Shown in pieces: positions 9,330-16,899 of a stretch of DNA of 28,586 nt; positions within the stretch are counted from its first letter, which is position 1, and each line of letters opens with the position of its first letter. Both the position numbers and the translations under genes were made by a program. The DNA is taken from positions 1 through 28,586 of the IMG/VR virus record IMGVR_UViG_3300024326_000025; one strand, given 5' to 3'. The notes under the pieces are model-generated. The model was given only the letters and a program-made list of their open reading frames with translations. It did not search any database and was not told the origin of the DNA. Origin of the DNA: a virus.

Positions 9330-10310
9330 TCATTGACCTGCCAATCTCATCATTTGTTCCATTGATAATTTACCTCCAGCCTTTTTGATCTCATCTGATA
9401 ACGAAACGCCAACCTGATCTCCACCAGCAAGATCCTTAACATCTTGAGCAGTACCGCCAAAGACAGTAGAGGCTGCTGCGTCATCTTTAATAAAGTTGTT
9501 GCTTTTACCCTTATTACTTTTAGCTTCAGAGAAAGCCAACAACCTATCAGGGTCTTCCCTAACGTCTTGTGGTATATCTTCAACATATTGAAATATACTA
9601 TGAAAAACCCTGCCCCAAACAACCAACTTTAATTGATGAACAGACAAATCCACTAAGGGTGCGCCGTAAAAAGCACTTGCGTTCTCACAAAAAGAAAGAT
9701 ACAAGTTAAAAAACGGCCTGAGAGAAACTTTTTGTATTGTTTTTTCTGATAATCTATCTGAGACTTCGTTTTGTATAGATTTTAATTTTAAGACTTCAAA
9801 ATCACTCATCTCGTCAAAAACATCTTGACTAAATGCGTTGTTATTTAAATCTTTGGTATCAAACACAAAATACCTAATCATTTCAACAGCAGCCATGTTA
9901 GTGGCATATTCTTCAGCTGTCTTCCCTACTATCTCCCTCCTTTTACCTAACAAAGATCCTAATTCGGATTCTTTTTTTGTTATGGTCTTTTGGAATTCCT
10001 CTTTTTGAGATGGTAGGAATATACTTTCCTTTGTTTTTTTAAGATTTTCAATCTCTAATTCTAAAGAAGATATCTTGATATCATCATCCTCGCTCCAAAG
10101 GCCATCTTCTTTAACTTTCTTTAGTATACTCTCTTCGGTTTCTACTCCCCTATCAATAGCTTTCTTTTTATACTTTTCATAGTATAAATGTAGATTCCTC
10201 TGATCTTTAATACTAAGGTGCTTTAGGTATAGAGTCCGACCGTAAAAGTCAAACTCAGTATACCCATCGAATATTTCTCCAGCTGCAGAAATATAGAACT
10301 CTTCATTCAC
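9330..10310 (-). CDS. Putative tail assembly chaperone, second paralog (326 aa)
   Basis: No catalytic motif; largely helical and charged, with a coiled-coil-like stretch at about residues 76-130. The start is GTG at 10308-10310, 8 nt after the stop of the upstream gene; the nearest ATG is in another frame. It lies directly before the tape measure, the usual place of tail assembly chaperones, which bind and keep the tape measure soluble while the tube forms. Residues 49-150 resemble the upstream gene: K-K-K, then G-L-W-S-E-D-D at 70-76, then a long heptad-like helix, then a hydrophobic helix with Y-F-V-F-D. The 70-residue C-terminus ends in M-E-Q-M-M-R-L-A-G-Q. Many phages make two chaperone forms by frameshifting; here the two are separate, homologous genes. 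A baseplate or other tail protein is an alternative. Confidence 0.6.
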   Translation of the reverse strand: MNEEFYISAAGEIFDGYTEFDFYGRTLYLKHLSIKDQRNLHLYYEKYKKKAIDRGVETEESILKKVKEDGLWSEDDDIKISSLELEIENLKKTKESIFLPSQKEEFQKTITKKESELGSLLGKRREIVGKTAEEYATNMAAVEMIRYFVFDTKDLNNNAFSQDVFDEMSDFEVLKLKSIQNEVSDRLSEKTIQKVSLRPFFNLYLSFCENASAFYGAPLVDLSVHQLKLVVWGRVFHSIFQYVEDIPQDVREDPDRLLAFSEAKSNKGKSNNFIKDDAAASTVFGGTAQDVKDLAGGDQVGVSLSDEIKKAGGKLSMEQMMRLAGQ

Positions 10311-10318
10311 TGTGAACT

Positions 10319-11095
10319 TTATGCAGGTTCCTCAACATCGTCAAGCTCACCAGTTTCAACCTTCTTAATAAGCTCGTCGAACTCTTCTTGAGATGATGCC
10401 TGGTTAAAGAACCAGAATGCCATTGTAGTAGAAACCTTTTTAATTAGCTCTGCGTAAAAAACATCCTCAGACTCCTCAAGCTCATAATAGTAAGCCATTT
10501 TATCTTCTAGCTCTTCACCAGGAAAATATTGAACGAACTTATCTGTAGATTCATCGTAGATGTAAGTTAAAAACAAGCAATACCACAACAAGACTTTGTT
10601 TTGGGCTTTTACGTCTGCGGTGTGATCAAACAGGGATTGAAAGTTAGATTCGAACTCAACAATAGTTTTTCTATTCATTGCTATCTCTTCTTTGACCTTC
10701 TCAAATCTAGCTTCCTGCTTTTCGTTCCTTTTCTTAATTGTCTCAAGACGCATATACTCGTTTTGAAGGTCTAGAGCATCTTTATACATTTTAGCATAAT
10801 CAGAAGCGTCGTCTTCACTGAACAGTCCGCCACTATCGCTATATTTCTTAGCAAGCATAGCCTTAGTCAGGATACCTTTCTTGATGCACTTACTCATTTC
10901 GACTGAGTAAACAAGATCCGCCTCTTCAAGTTCACGCCTATTAGGACGCTTGATTTGAATTTGAACAGGTTCTTTGATCTTCTTTTTCCTTTTTGTAATT
11001 GTTTCCTCCCCAGTTTTTTTATTTTTTCTGGTAGATTCTACAGTTTTTTCATACTCTCTATCGAGAGTGAATTCATATAATGTTTTGTTTTCCAT
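10319..11095 (-). CDS. Putative tail assembly chaperone, first paralog (258 aa)
   Basis: Charged helical protein with a basic segment at residues 22-50 (K/R-rich, T-R-K-N-K-K-T-G), then an element shared with the following gene: K-K-G-I-L-T-K, G-L-F-S-E-D-D at 90-96, a long helix at 97-150, and a hydrophobic helix with Y-C-L-F-L-T-Y-I-Y-D-E. The C-terminus is acidic (E-L-D-D-V-E-E-P-A). The ATG at 11093-11095 is preceded by AAAGGAAT, one of the clearer ribosome-binding sites here. Position just before the tape measure and the tandem paralogous arrangement suggest a tail assembly chaperone; no sequence signature proves it. Confidence 0.6.
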   Translation of the reverse strand: MENKTLYEFTLDREYEKTVESTRKNKKTGEETITKRKKKIKEPVQIQIKRPNRRELEEADLVYSVEMSKCIKKGILTKAMLAKKYSDSGGLFSEDDASDYAKMYKDALDLQNEYMRLETIKKRNEKQEARFEKVKEEIAMNRKTIVEFESNFQSLFDHTADVKAQNKVLLWYCLFLTYIYDESTDKFVQYFPGEELEDKMAYYYELEESEDVFYAELIKKVSTTMAFWFFNQASSQEEFDELIKKVETGELDDVEEPA

Positions 11096-11101
11096 ATTCC
11101 T

Positions 11102-11389
11102 TTATTTAAATTTAAATGAAACTTGATAGTTTTCAATTTCTTTTTCCATATTTCTTACAGATTCGTTGCCGTGGTCAAGAATTCTCTTTCTTATCCACGC
11201 TAACTTATCTGGAGTAAAGTGATCCGCTGTTTTTATTAATGAATGATATTTCTTTGGAACCTCTTCATAAAGCTTTTGGTAGTGAAAGTCGTGATCTTTT
11301 TTCATATCTTCGACTAACATTAACATCGTCTTAAAAAGAGAAGAAATCTCCTTATAAGAGTGATCATTCAAAATTTTTTTAGCACTCAT
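11102..11389 (-). CDS. Small helical protein at the head of the tail operon (95 aa)
   Basis: Unrecognised protein of 95 residues, almost entirely helical and charged, without cysteines, signal peptide or membrane segment. It is the first gene of the leftward tail operon, diverging from the neck genes across a 45-bp gap and ending 6 nt before the next ATG. The start region reads AAGGAAAGGGT-ATG, a plausible ribosome-binding site. Its context (before the chaperone candidates and tape measure) suggests a tail assembly or completion role; this is inferred only from position. Confidence 0.75.
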   Translation of the reverse strand: MSAKKILNDHSYKEISSLFKTMLMLVEDMKKDHDFHYQKLYEEVPKKYHSLIKTADHFTPDKLAWIRKRILDHGNESVRNMEKEIENYQVSFKFK

Positions 11390-11398
11390 ACCCTTTCC

Positions 11399-11414
11399 TT
11401 GTATAATAATACAA
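11399..11414. promoter_or_regulatory. Palindrome with -10-like boxes in the divergent gap
   Basis: TTGTAT-AATA-ATACAA, an inverted repeat with 6-bp arms and a 4-bp spacer, sits in the 45-bp gap between divergent genes starting at 11389 and 11435. The plus strand contains TATAAT, and the minus strand TATTAT, so it could be a compact bidirectional promoter or an operator for both operons. Confidence 0.45.
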
Positions 11415-11434
11415 AAAAAAGTGTAATTTTCAAT

Positions 11435-11896
11435 ATGGCTGGCTTTTTATCTTCATCTCAAATATCAGAAATAGAATGTTGCTTTGAAAAATTGCACGAA
11501 ACATTTTCACAAAAGATAACTGTTTATAAAAACGGCAAGAAGACACTAATTGCCTATGACCCAAAGTATAACGCAGTTTATGGTCGTAATAACAGCGGCA
11601 AAAGAGATAGTGTAGAATATACCGTTTTATCAGAAACCTTTGACGCAAGAGTATATTATATAAAAACAGAAGAAGAACTATTTAACAACGAAAGTAGCCA
11701 AATAAAAGTAATAACACCTAAAGGCTCTGTTAAAGTTGTTGTTAAAAAAGAAGGTTTCGATTATATACAAGAAGCGAGAAGGGTTGAATTTGATGGTAGA
11801 AGATTCAGTATAAAAACTGATGGATCACCACACGGATTAACTGGAAATCTTTTCTACACGTTTTTACTGACTCCTTTAGACGAAGCAACAGATTAA
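11435..11896 (+). CDS. Putative head-closure or neck protein (153 aa)
   Basis: First gene of the plus-strand neck/tail-tube cassette. I chose the ATG at 11435 (M-A-G-F-L-S-S-S) because an upstream in-frame ATG at 11360 would run back through the whole divergent gap and into the opposite gene. The protein is a mix of short strands (I-T-V-Y-K-N-G-K-K-T, V-Y-Y-I-K-T, I-K-V-I-T, V-K-V-V-V-K-K-E-G-F-D-Y-I), consistent with a small beta-barrel head-closure or tail-completion protein. No catalytic motif. The stop is followed after one base by the next ATG, so the two are coupled. The neck role rests on size, strand-rich look and position before the tube genes. Confidence 0.55.
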   Translation: MAGFLSSSQISEIECCFEKLHETFSQKITVYKNGKKTLIAYDPKYNAVYGRNNSGKRDSVEYTVLSETFDARVYYIKTEEELFNNESSQIKVITPKGSVKVVVKKEGFDYIQEARRVEFDGRRFSIKTDGSPHGLTGNLFYTFLLTPLDEATD

Positions 11897-11897
11897 A

Positions 11898-12476
11898 ATG
11901 AAAATCTTACCAAGAGATGTCCAAGAAGCTTTAAACAAACAAGTCCCAAGAACTTTAAAGAATGATTTTAAAAAAACATTCAAAAAAGAGTTTGATTCTT
12001 TAAAAAAAGAAATGATAAAAGAGTTTTTAACTCACCCAGTGACATTAGAGATAAGCGCTGGACCAAGCTCGAAAAACATAAGCGGGACACTAAATGGTAC
12101 AAGTAATCTTTTTGCGTTTATAGGTTTTAGCCCTGGAGAAGACCCAATAAAACCCATCATTGAAATACTTGAAAGAATAGATTACAAAGAGGGCTCAGGC
12201 TCTAAAACAGGTGTAAATTTCTTGGTTGATATACCTCAAGCCTCAGACATATTCGCCGTTACGCCAATGCCTTGGGCAACAGGCAGGAGTTGGTCAAAGG
12301 GTATTGAAACTGGTATTTCGGGTTTAGGTTACCTTCTTAATAAGGGTGGGAAATCAAGCAGATCTGGTGTAGCTATACAGGTAAAGAACAGAGTCAGAAG
12401 TGGTGGGTTTTCAAATACCCCTTATATCTCTGCGCTCTTAAAAAAATACGAAAATAAATTTAAGAAATTGAAATGA
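11898..12476 (+). CDS. Putative neck / tail-completion protein (192 aa)
   Basis: Basic N-terminal helix (residues 1-45, many Lys) followed by H-P-V-T-L-E-I, G-P-S-S-K-N-I-S-G-T-L, N-L-F-A-F-I-G-F and D-P-I-K-P-I-I-E-I-L. From memory this combination is common in unnamed neck-region proteins of environmental phages and resembles the minor tail-completion (HK97 gp10-type) size class. The C-terminus is again basic. It starts one base after the previous stop and overlaps the next gene by ATGA. Likely a head-tail joining component; not proven by any motif. Confidence 0.55.
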   Translation: MKILPRDVQEALNKQVPRTLKNDFKKTFKKEFDSLKKEMIKEFLTHPVTLEISAGPSSKNISGTLNGTSNLFAFIGFSPGEDPIKPIIEILERIDYKEGSGSKTGVNFLVDIPQASDIFAVTPMPWATGRSWSKGIETGISGLGYLLNKGGKSSRSGVAIQVKNRVRSGGFSNTPYISALLKKYENKFKKLK

Positions 12477-13348
12477 TTGAGCAATATCATCACAAACTAA
12501 CCAATTCCTTCATGCTTTGGTTTGATAATTACCTACTCACAAAAGGTGAAGCTTACACAAATTATAGCGGTGTTTCTTTGCAGCATTATGTAGACGAAAG
12601 AGCAGATTCTGATTACGAAGTATACGGGAGTCCTTACAAGCAATGGGTAATTGACTCTTCAATTACTGGAGCTACTATTCCAGATGGAGTTACCATAGGC
12701 AACACCCCAACTGGAGCATATGACCCATTAACCAGTGGAAGGCATGGTGATATGGCTATAGATTTTGACAATGGTAGGGTCTTAGTTAAAAGCAGTAATG
12801 AAAATCACGACATGACTTGTGACTTTGCTGTTAAAGACTTTAATTTGTATTTTGCAAACGAAACCGAGGAAGACCTCATAGTCGAAAACAAATATACCAT
12901 AAACTCAAGAATTTATCCTTCAGAAGAAGTTGTTATTGATCCTTATGATCAGGTTATACCTGCGGTGTTTTTTAATACAGCTACAGCACAAAACAAAGGT
13001 TTTGCTTTTGGGGGCATGGAGGAAACAACCACAACCATAACAGCTACAGTGATGTCTGAGGACAATTACATGCTTGATGGGGTTCTGTCTATTTTTGCTG
13101 ATTCAAGAAACGAACTCATATCAGTTGTACCCATGTCAGACCATCCACTTAATGAATTTAATGATTTAAAAAGTGGAACTTATAATTATAAAGATCTCTC
13201 AAAACAATATAGCAAGTGTAATGGTTTATATATAAATGATGTAACAACTTCAAAATTGACAGACAGAGCGAGAAAATCACTATCCAATGATATTTTTGTA
13301 GGATTTATAGATTTTGAAATTCAACATCATAGATTTAGACACCAATAA
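12473..13348 (+). CDS. Putative neck / tail terminator-region structural protein (291 aa)
   Basis: Starts in an ATGA overlap with the upstream gene, implying coupled translation. N-terminal residues 1-60 are helical with aromatic residues (F-M-L-W-F-D-N-Y-L-L); the rest is strand-rich with T-T-T-T-I-T-A-T-V-M and an F-D-N-G-R-V-L-V segment, and ends F-I-D-F-E-I-Q-H-H-R-F-R. No enzymatic motif. Its place right before the tail tube genes fits a tail terminator or collar protein. I do not recognise the family with certainty. A 47-bp gap follows before the first tube gene. Confidence 0.5.
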   Translation: MIEQYHHKLTNSFMLWFDNYLLTKGEAYTNYSGVSLQHYVDERADSDYEVYGSPYKQWVIDSSITGATIPDGVTIGNTPTGAYDPLTSGRHGDMAIDFDNGRVLVKSSNENHDMTCDFAVKDFNLYFANETEEDLIVENKYTINSRIYPSEEVVIDPYDQVIPAVFFNTATAQNKGFAFGGMEETTTTITATVMSEDNYMLDGVLSIFADSRNELISVVPMSDHPLNEFNDLKSGTYNYKDLSKQYSKCNGLYINDVTTSKLTDRARKSLSNDIFVGFIDFEIQHHRFRHQ

Positions 13349-13395
13349 TTTCACAAACCCAGAAAACAACTGTAAACACTTAAAATAATACCGTC

Positions 13396-14562
13396 ATGGC
13401 AAGAAACAGAGTAATTTATCAATCAGAGGCGCTTTTCACTAGTAAAGACTACGATTCTCTAAGCTTAAGCGATCACACGCAGCTTCACAGAGTTCAAAGC
13501 GCAAACTACGGCTTCACAATTAACCGACAGGATGTTAACCAATTTGGTAACCTTGCAAGAATCGATTCTATCATTCTTGAAGCTCCTACAGTAAATTTTG
13601 ATGTAACATACTATCCAACTAATGGATTCAACGAAAGGGCTTTGGACTTTTACGTTCAAAACACCAACAACCCAGGTAAAGCACAATTTGCTTCTGGACA
13701 CCTAGCAGCAGGATCGGGTCAAAACCTATATATCCTTACTGTTCCAGAGGGAAAGGACGCTAACCTTAATAAAGATACTGGAGAAACAGAAAACACAGTA
13801 ATTGGAATCGGAAACGCTTTCCTGACTGATTACACATTAGACCTCTCTGTTGGATCTCTCCCAACCGCAAGTATTTCATTCGAAGCTTCCAACATTATTT
13901 CAGATACAACGATCTCTGGAGACAATGGTGTCAGTGGCTTCTCTGGAATTACAACTCCTGCAGTTAACCCTGAAATTGGACAACCTCTTCCAGGATTTGC
14001 AACTATTCCTTTCGCTACTGGAAACTCACACAGTGGAGATTACGTAGCAGACGGAGAAGATAAGCTTGCAGCACTTCGACCTGGAGATATTAAGTTAGAC
14101 CTTTCTAATTTTGATGGAACACTTCTTAGTGATCTATCGGAAGGCAACGGAATCCATGTTCAGAGCGCTTCTTTGTCAATACCACTTTCCAGAACACCTA
14201 TTGAAAGACTTGGTTCTAAATTCCCATTTGCAAGGGTCGTAGACTTCCCTGTTAATGCAACGCTAAACATCAACGCTGTCGTTAACACGATGGATGCAAA
14301 CAACCTTGCTAGCATGATTAGCGGTTGTGGATCACAAGACACTCAAGACGTATTCCTCACTCTTATGCAGTGCGGTGGTACCGAAACAGGTATGCAGATC
14401 GAACTTAAAGGTTGCACGATTGATTCAGAAAGCTTCTCGTCAAGTATTGGATCTAACAAGAGTGTTGATCTGACCTTTTCTACTCAGATCGGTGGAACTA
14501 GAGACGTCAATAACGGTGTATTCATTAGCGGAAGCAATGATACAAAACTTCCTTGGGAGTAA
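13396..14562 (+). CDS. Major tail tube protein, copy 1 (388 aa)
   Basis: Beta-rich, cysteine-poor structural protein with no signal peptide, directly followed by a close paralog. Residues 32-58 are identical, at identical positions, to the second copy (27 in a row, containing N-Y-G-F-T-I-N-R-Q-D-V-N-Q-F-G). A second shared block reads L-S-R-T-P-I-E-R, G-S-K-F-P-F-A-R-V-V-D-F-P-V-N-A-T-L, and the end carries D-S-E-S-[FY]-S-S-S-I-G-S-N-K in both. Codon choice looks more C-rich in third positions than in neighbouring hypothetical genes, as expected for an abundant virion protein. Tail tube identity is inferred from copy number, position after neck genes, and beta-rich sequence. The leader CTTAAAATAATACCGTC-ATG has no Shine-Dalgarno sequence. 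Confidence 0.75.
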   Translation: MARNRVIYQSEALFTSKDYDSLSLSDHTQLHRVQSANYGFTINRQDVNQFGNLARIDSIILEAPTVNFDVTYYPTNGFNERALDFYVQNTNNPGKAQFASGHLAAGSGQNLYILTVPEGKDANLNKDTGETENTVIGIGNAFLTDYTLDLSVGSLPTASISFEASNIISDTTISGDNGVSGFSGITTPAVNPEIGQPLPGFATIPFATGNSHSGDYVADGEDKLAALRPGDIKLDLSNFDGTLLSDLSEGNGIHVQSASLSIPLSRTPIERLGSKFPFARVVDFPVNATLNINAVVNTMDANNLASMISGCGSQDTQDVFLTLMQCGGTETGMQIELKGCTIDSESFSSSIGSNKSVDLTFSTQIGGTRDVNNGVFISGSNDTKLPWE

Positions 14563-14594
14563 AACAAAATTCAAACAATAAACATTCTTAAAAC

Positions 14595-15725
14595 ATGTCA
14601 AGAAACAGAGTAATTTATCAATCAGAGTCGCTTTTCGTTAGTAATAGCGCGACAGCGTCAACATCTGGAGATCACCATGAGCTAATCAGGGTCCAGAGTG
14701 CTAACTACGGCTTCACCATTAACAGGCAGGACGTCAACCAATTCGGAAACCTCGCAAGAATCGACTCTTTGGTTCTCGAGCCACCTACAGTCAACTTTGA
14801 CTTTTCATATTATATAACCGATGGTTTTAATGAAAAAGCTCTTGGATTTAATGTCACAGAGAATGCTCAGTTTGCTAGTGGCTTCTTAGAAAGCTCAAGT
14901 GGAAGGAACTTCTACATTGTCACCTCAGATGAGGGTCAAGATGCTACGACCTTTGCTGCGAACGACCCTTACAGCCTAATTGGAATCGGCAACGCCTTCC
15001 TTAGTGATTATTCAATCGACCTTTCTGTAGGTTCACTTCCTACAGCTAACGTTTCATTTGAAGCTTCAAATATCAACTCTCAAGGAGGAAACATTGAAGG
15101 AACTCAACCAAGCAACTTCCACATGACTGGTGACAGTGTTGCCATTGATGCTGAAATCGGAGAACCTATTACCCAAACCATCGAAGTACTAAGACCTAAG
15201 AACACTGGTCAAGACGGCGTTTCTGCCCTCAGACCTGGTGACATCTCAATCACCTTCCCTGGTTTTGATGGTGGCGCAGCAGAGTCTGGTACTATGGCTA
15301 AAATATCTGGAGCTGGTAAATTCCACGTTCAGAGCGCGAATCTTTCGCTCCCTCTTTCAAGAACCCCAATCGAAAGGGTTGGTTCTAAGTTCCCATTTGC
15401 TAGGGTTGTTGACTTCCCAGTTAACGCTACCCTTAGTGTCAATGCGGTTCTCAACGAAATGGAAGCTGGAAACCTTGCTGCCGCAGTCTCTGGCTGCTCT
15501 AACAGTCAAGGAGAAATCGCTATAACAATGAATTCCTGCGAGGGTTTACCTGCAATAAAGTGGACACTTAAAGGCGCTACTCTTGATTCTGAGAGTTACT
15601 CTTCAAGTATTGGTTCTAATAAGACCGTGGATCTCACCTTTGGAGTACAACTTGGTGGAATTGATGATATCGAAAACGGCATCATCTGTAGCGGTTCTGG
15701 ACAGAACAGACCAGTATTCTTCTAA
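14595..15725 (+). CDS. Major tail tube protein, copy 2 (376 aa)
   Basis: Tandem paralog of the preceding gene, 32 bp downstream, last gene of the cassette before a strong terminator. The start codons are aligned: codons 2-11 share a 29-base identical DNA run, whereas downstream blocks that are identical in protein differ at many third positions. The central region (about residues 85-130 and 165-210) is the most diverged, including loss of short loops; the C-terminal E-N-G-I-I-C-S-G-S-G-Q replaces N-N-G-V-F-I-S-G-S-N. One copy could form the tube and the other a minor or alternating ring, as in phages with two tube proteins. Leader CATTCTTAAAAC-ATG lacks a Shine-Dalgarno sequence. Confidence 0.75.
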   Translation: MSRNRVIYQSESLFVSNSATASTSGDHHELIRVQSANYGFTINRQDVNQFGNLARIDSLVLEPPTVNFDFSYYITDGFNEKALGFNVTENAQFASGFLESSSGRNFYIVTSDEGQDATTFAANDPYSLIGIGNAFLSDYSIDLSVGSLPTANVSFEASNINSQGGNIEGTQPSNFHMTGDSVAIDAEIGEPITQTIEVLRPKNTGQDGVSALRPGDISITFPGFDGGAAESGTMAKISGAGKFHVQSANLSLPLSRTPIERVGSKFPFARVVDFPVNATLSVNAVLNEMEAGNLAAAVSGCSNSQGEIAITMNSCEGLPAIKWTLKGATLDSESYSSSIGSNKTVDLTFGVQLGGIDDIENGIICSGSGQNRPVFF

Positions 15726-15753
15726 TACCTCATACAGTTTTAACTATAAACTC

Positions 15754-15785
15754 AAAAACCCCGCCGATTAAGGCGGGGTTTTTTT
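15754..15785. terminator. Bidirectional intrinsic terminator between convergent operons
   Basis: Perfect 12-bp stem AAAAACCCCGCC / GGCGGGGTTTTT with loop GATTAA, flanked by A and T runs on the two sides so that it can act on both strands. It lies 28 bp after the tail tube stop (plus strand) and 27 bp before the stop of the connector gene (minus strand), exactly at the convergence point. A very clear rho-independent terminator. Confidence 0.97.
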
Positions 15786-15812
15786 ATTACAAAACAACAA
15801 CAATAACAAAAA

Positions 15813-16262
15813 TTATTCTCCGTCTATGCCACTAACTTGTCTTGGCTCAGACTGATACACATTATATTTATTTACTAGTGTGTCTAAATTTTCTTTCGCG
15901 TCATTAGCCAAGCCTCTTATAACCTTGGCTGTTTCGTTTTTATTTGCGAATGTAACCTTACTGTCTCCATCATTCAGAGATATAACATCCCCAGAGCATT
16001 CCCCAGAAGACGTCATAATGCCACGTAGGGCGTTCCTAGCCTTCTTTGAGTAGTAATGGCACAAGTATGTCTGTCTATACACTGCTTGCGCCTCAGAATC
16101 CAATTCTTGCGTTTCTAGGCAGAACGATGTATTTATCAAAGAGTTCAACATGCCTAAATTGGTTTCCAACCAAGCCTCAATAGATTGCAAAGAGTTTAGA
16201 GACGAGTCATTATCAAACTCAGTCTCCATTATCTCCTTAGCTAAATTCTCTAAGATGGTCAT
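15813..16262 (-). CDS. Putative head-tail connector (adaptor) protein (149 aa)
   Basis: Acidic helical protein: helices at about 1-40 and 48-85 (with S-E-A-Q-A-V-Y-R-Q-T-Y-L-C-H-Y-Y-S), a strand pair near 95-110 (D-V-I-S-L-N-D-G-D-S-K-V-T-F), then a final helix. An all-helical small protein encoded after the major capsid gene is typical of gp6/gp15-type adaptors that sit under the portal. No motif proves it. It starts 2 nt after the previous stop and is the last gene of the head operon, facing the bidirectional terminator. Confidence 0.5.
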   Translation of the reverse strand: MTILENLAKEIMETEFDNDSSLNSLQSIEAWLETNLGMLNSLINTSFCLETQELDSEAQAVYRQTYLCHYYSKKARNALRGIMTSSGECSGDVISLNDGDSKVTFANKNETAKVIRGLANDAKENLDTLVNKYNVYQSEPRQVSGIDGE

Positions 16263-16264
16263 TT

Positions 16265-16810
16265 TTAAATTTCACCTAAGATCTTAATCGTCTTGGCGTG
16301 TTGTGGGTTATTAGGGTCAAGCTTTATTGCGTTTTGAGCCTCAGGCATGATGTTCCTCATGTTGTTCCTGTTGTATGCCTTAAATTCCCTAATTAGATTG
16401 TTCTTTAGAGACGCGTCATGCATGTAAGGGTTTATTCCTACTTTATATGCTAAATCTTGAAGGTCTGAAGTTGTCATACCTTTCAATTTAACTTCAAAAA
16501 TATCCAACTCGTTAGTTCCAAAAGGGTTGATGGAATCAACACCAAGAACAGACTCAAGCTTAGTCATTTTTTCTCTGAACTCATCACTATTAACGTCTCC
16601 GTTAGCCTTCATTTCATTGATTTCATCAATTAAATTCTTTTTTGGGGCTGGTTTGCTTTCTTCCGCCTTCTCCTCCTCTACTTGCTCAACCTCTTCAACG
16701 CCCTTGATTTCTTGGATTTCTTCTGTAGGGATATCCTCTATTTTATCGACACCATAAGAAACATTCATTGTCTTCTTTGATTTTTTGGTAGTTTTTCTTT
16801 TCTTAGCCAT
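16265..16810 (-). CDS. Protein with basic N-terminus and C-terminal SAP/Rho-N-like motif (181 aa)
   Basis: I start it at the ATG 16808-16810 (M-A-K-K-R-K); a longer frame to 16858 would run into the terminator hairpin. Residues 1-15 are Lys-rich, 22-55 are very acidic (Glu and Val rich, likely disordered), and 108-145 read L-K-G-M-T-T-S-D-L-Q-D-L-A ... L-K-N-N-L-I-R-E-F, a helix-turn-helix pattern close to SAP, LEM or Rho-N modules, which often bind nucleic acids. Encoded between the major capsid and connector genes. It may be a minor capsid or DNA-contacting protein. Function not known. Confidence 0.7.
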   Translation of the reverse strand: MAKKRKTTKKSKKTMNVSYGVDKIEDIPTEEIQEIKGVEEVEQVEEEKAEESKPAPKKNLIDEINEMKANGDVNSDEFREKMTKLESVLGVDSINPFGTNELDIFEVKLKGMTTSDLQDLAYKVGINPYMHDASLKNNLIREFKAYNRNNMRNIMPEAQNAIKLDPNNPQHAKTIKILGEI

Positions 16811-16835
16811 ATAGTATAGTATGTTTGTTGTTGAG

Positions 16836-16846
16836 TATTTACACAA
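16836..16846 (-). promoter_or_regulatory. Candidate promoter element TTGTGTAAATA upstream of the SAP-like gene
   Basis: Second exact copy of the minus-strand 11-mer found before the tape measure. It begins within the T-run of the capsid-gene terminator and ends 25 nt before the ATG at 16810. A promoter immediately after a terminator would restart transcription for the two downstream genes. Part of the match is AT-rich and shared with the T-run, so chance is possible. Confidence 0.35.
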
Positions 16847-16883
16847 AAAAAAGGCCACCCCGCAAAGAGTGACCTTTTTTTTT
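16845..16883 (-). terminator. Intrinsic terminator after the major capsid gene
   Basis: Read on the minus strand: GGTCAC, a 10-nt loop, GTGGCC, then eight T. The one imperfect position is U-G in minus-strand RNA, a legal wobble, but C-A in plus-strand RNA, so it is built to act on the minus strand. It lies 17 bp after the stop codon of the major capsid gene. A-tract/T-tract pairing could extend the stem. Confidence 0.85.
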
Positions 16884-16899
16884 ATTGATTAGTAGTATC

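Noticed and set aside
10304-10330. Programmed frameshift joining the two chaperone candidates
   Set aside because: No slippery heptamer was seen near the junction, and the downstream frame is closed by a TGA a few codons upstream of its GTG.
11360-11434. Upstream ATG for the first neck gene
   Set aside because: It would extend back through the divergent gap and overlap the start of the opposite gene; ATG 11435 gives a usual leader.
16811-16858. Longer N-terminus for the SAP-like protein
   Set aside because: It would begin in the T-run of the terminator and add a Cys/Tyr/Ile-rich stretch unlike the rest; M-A-K-K-R-K is a typical start.
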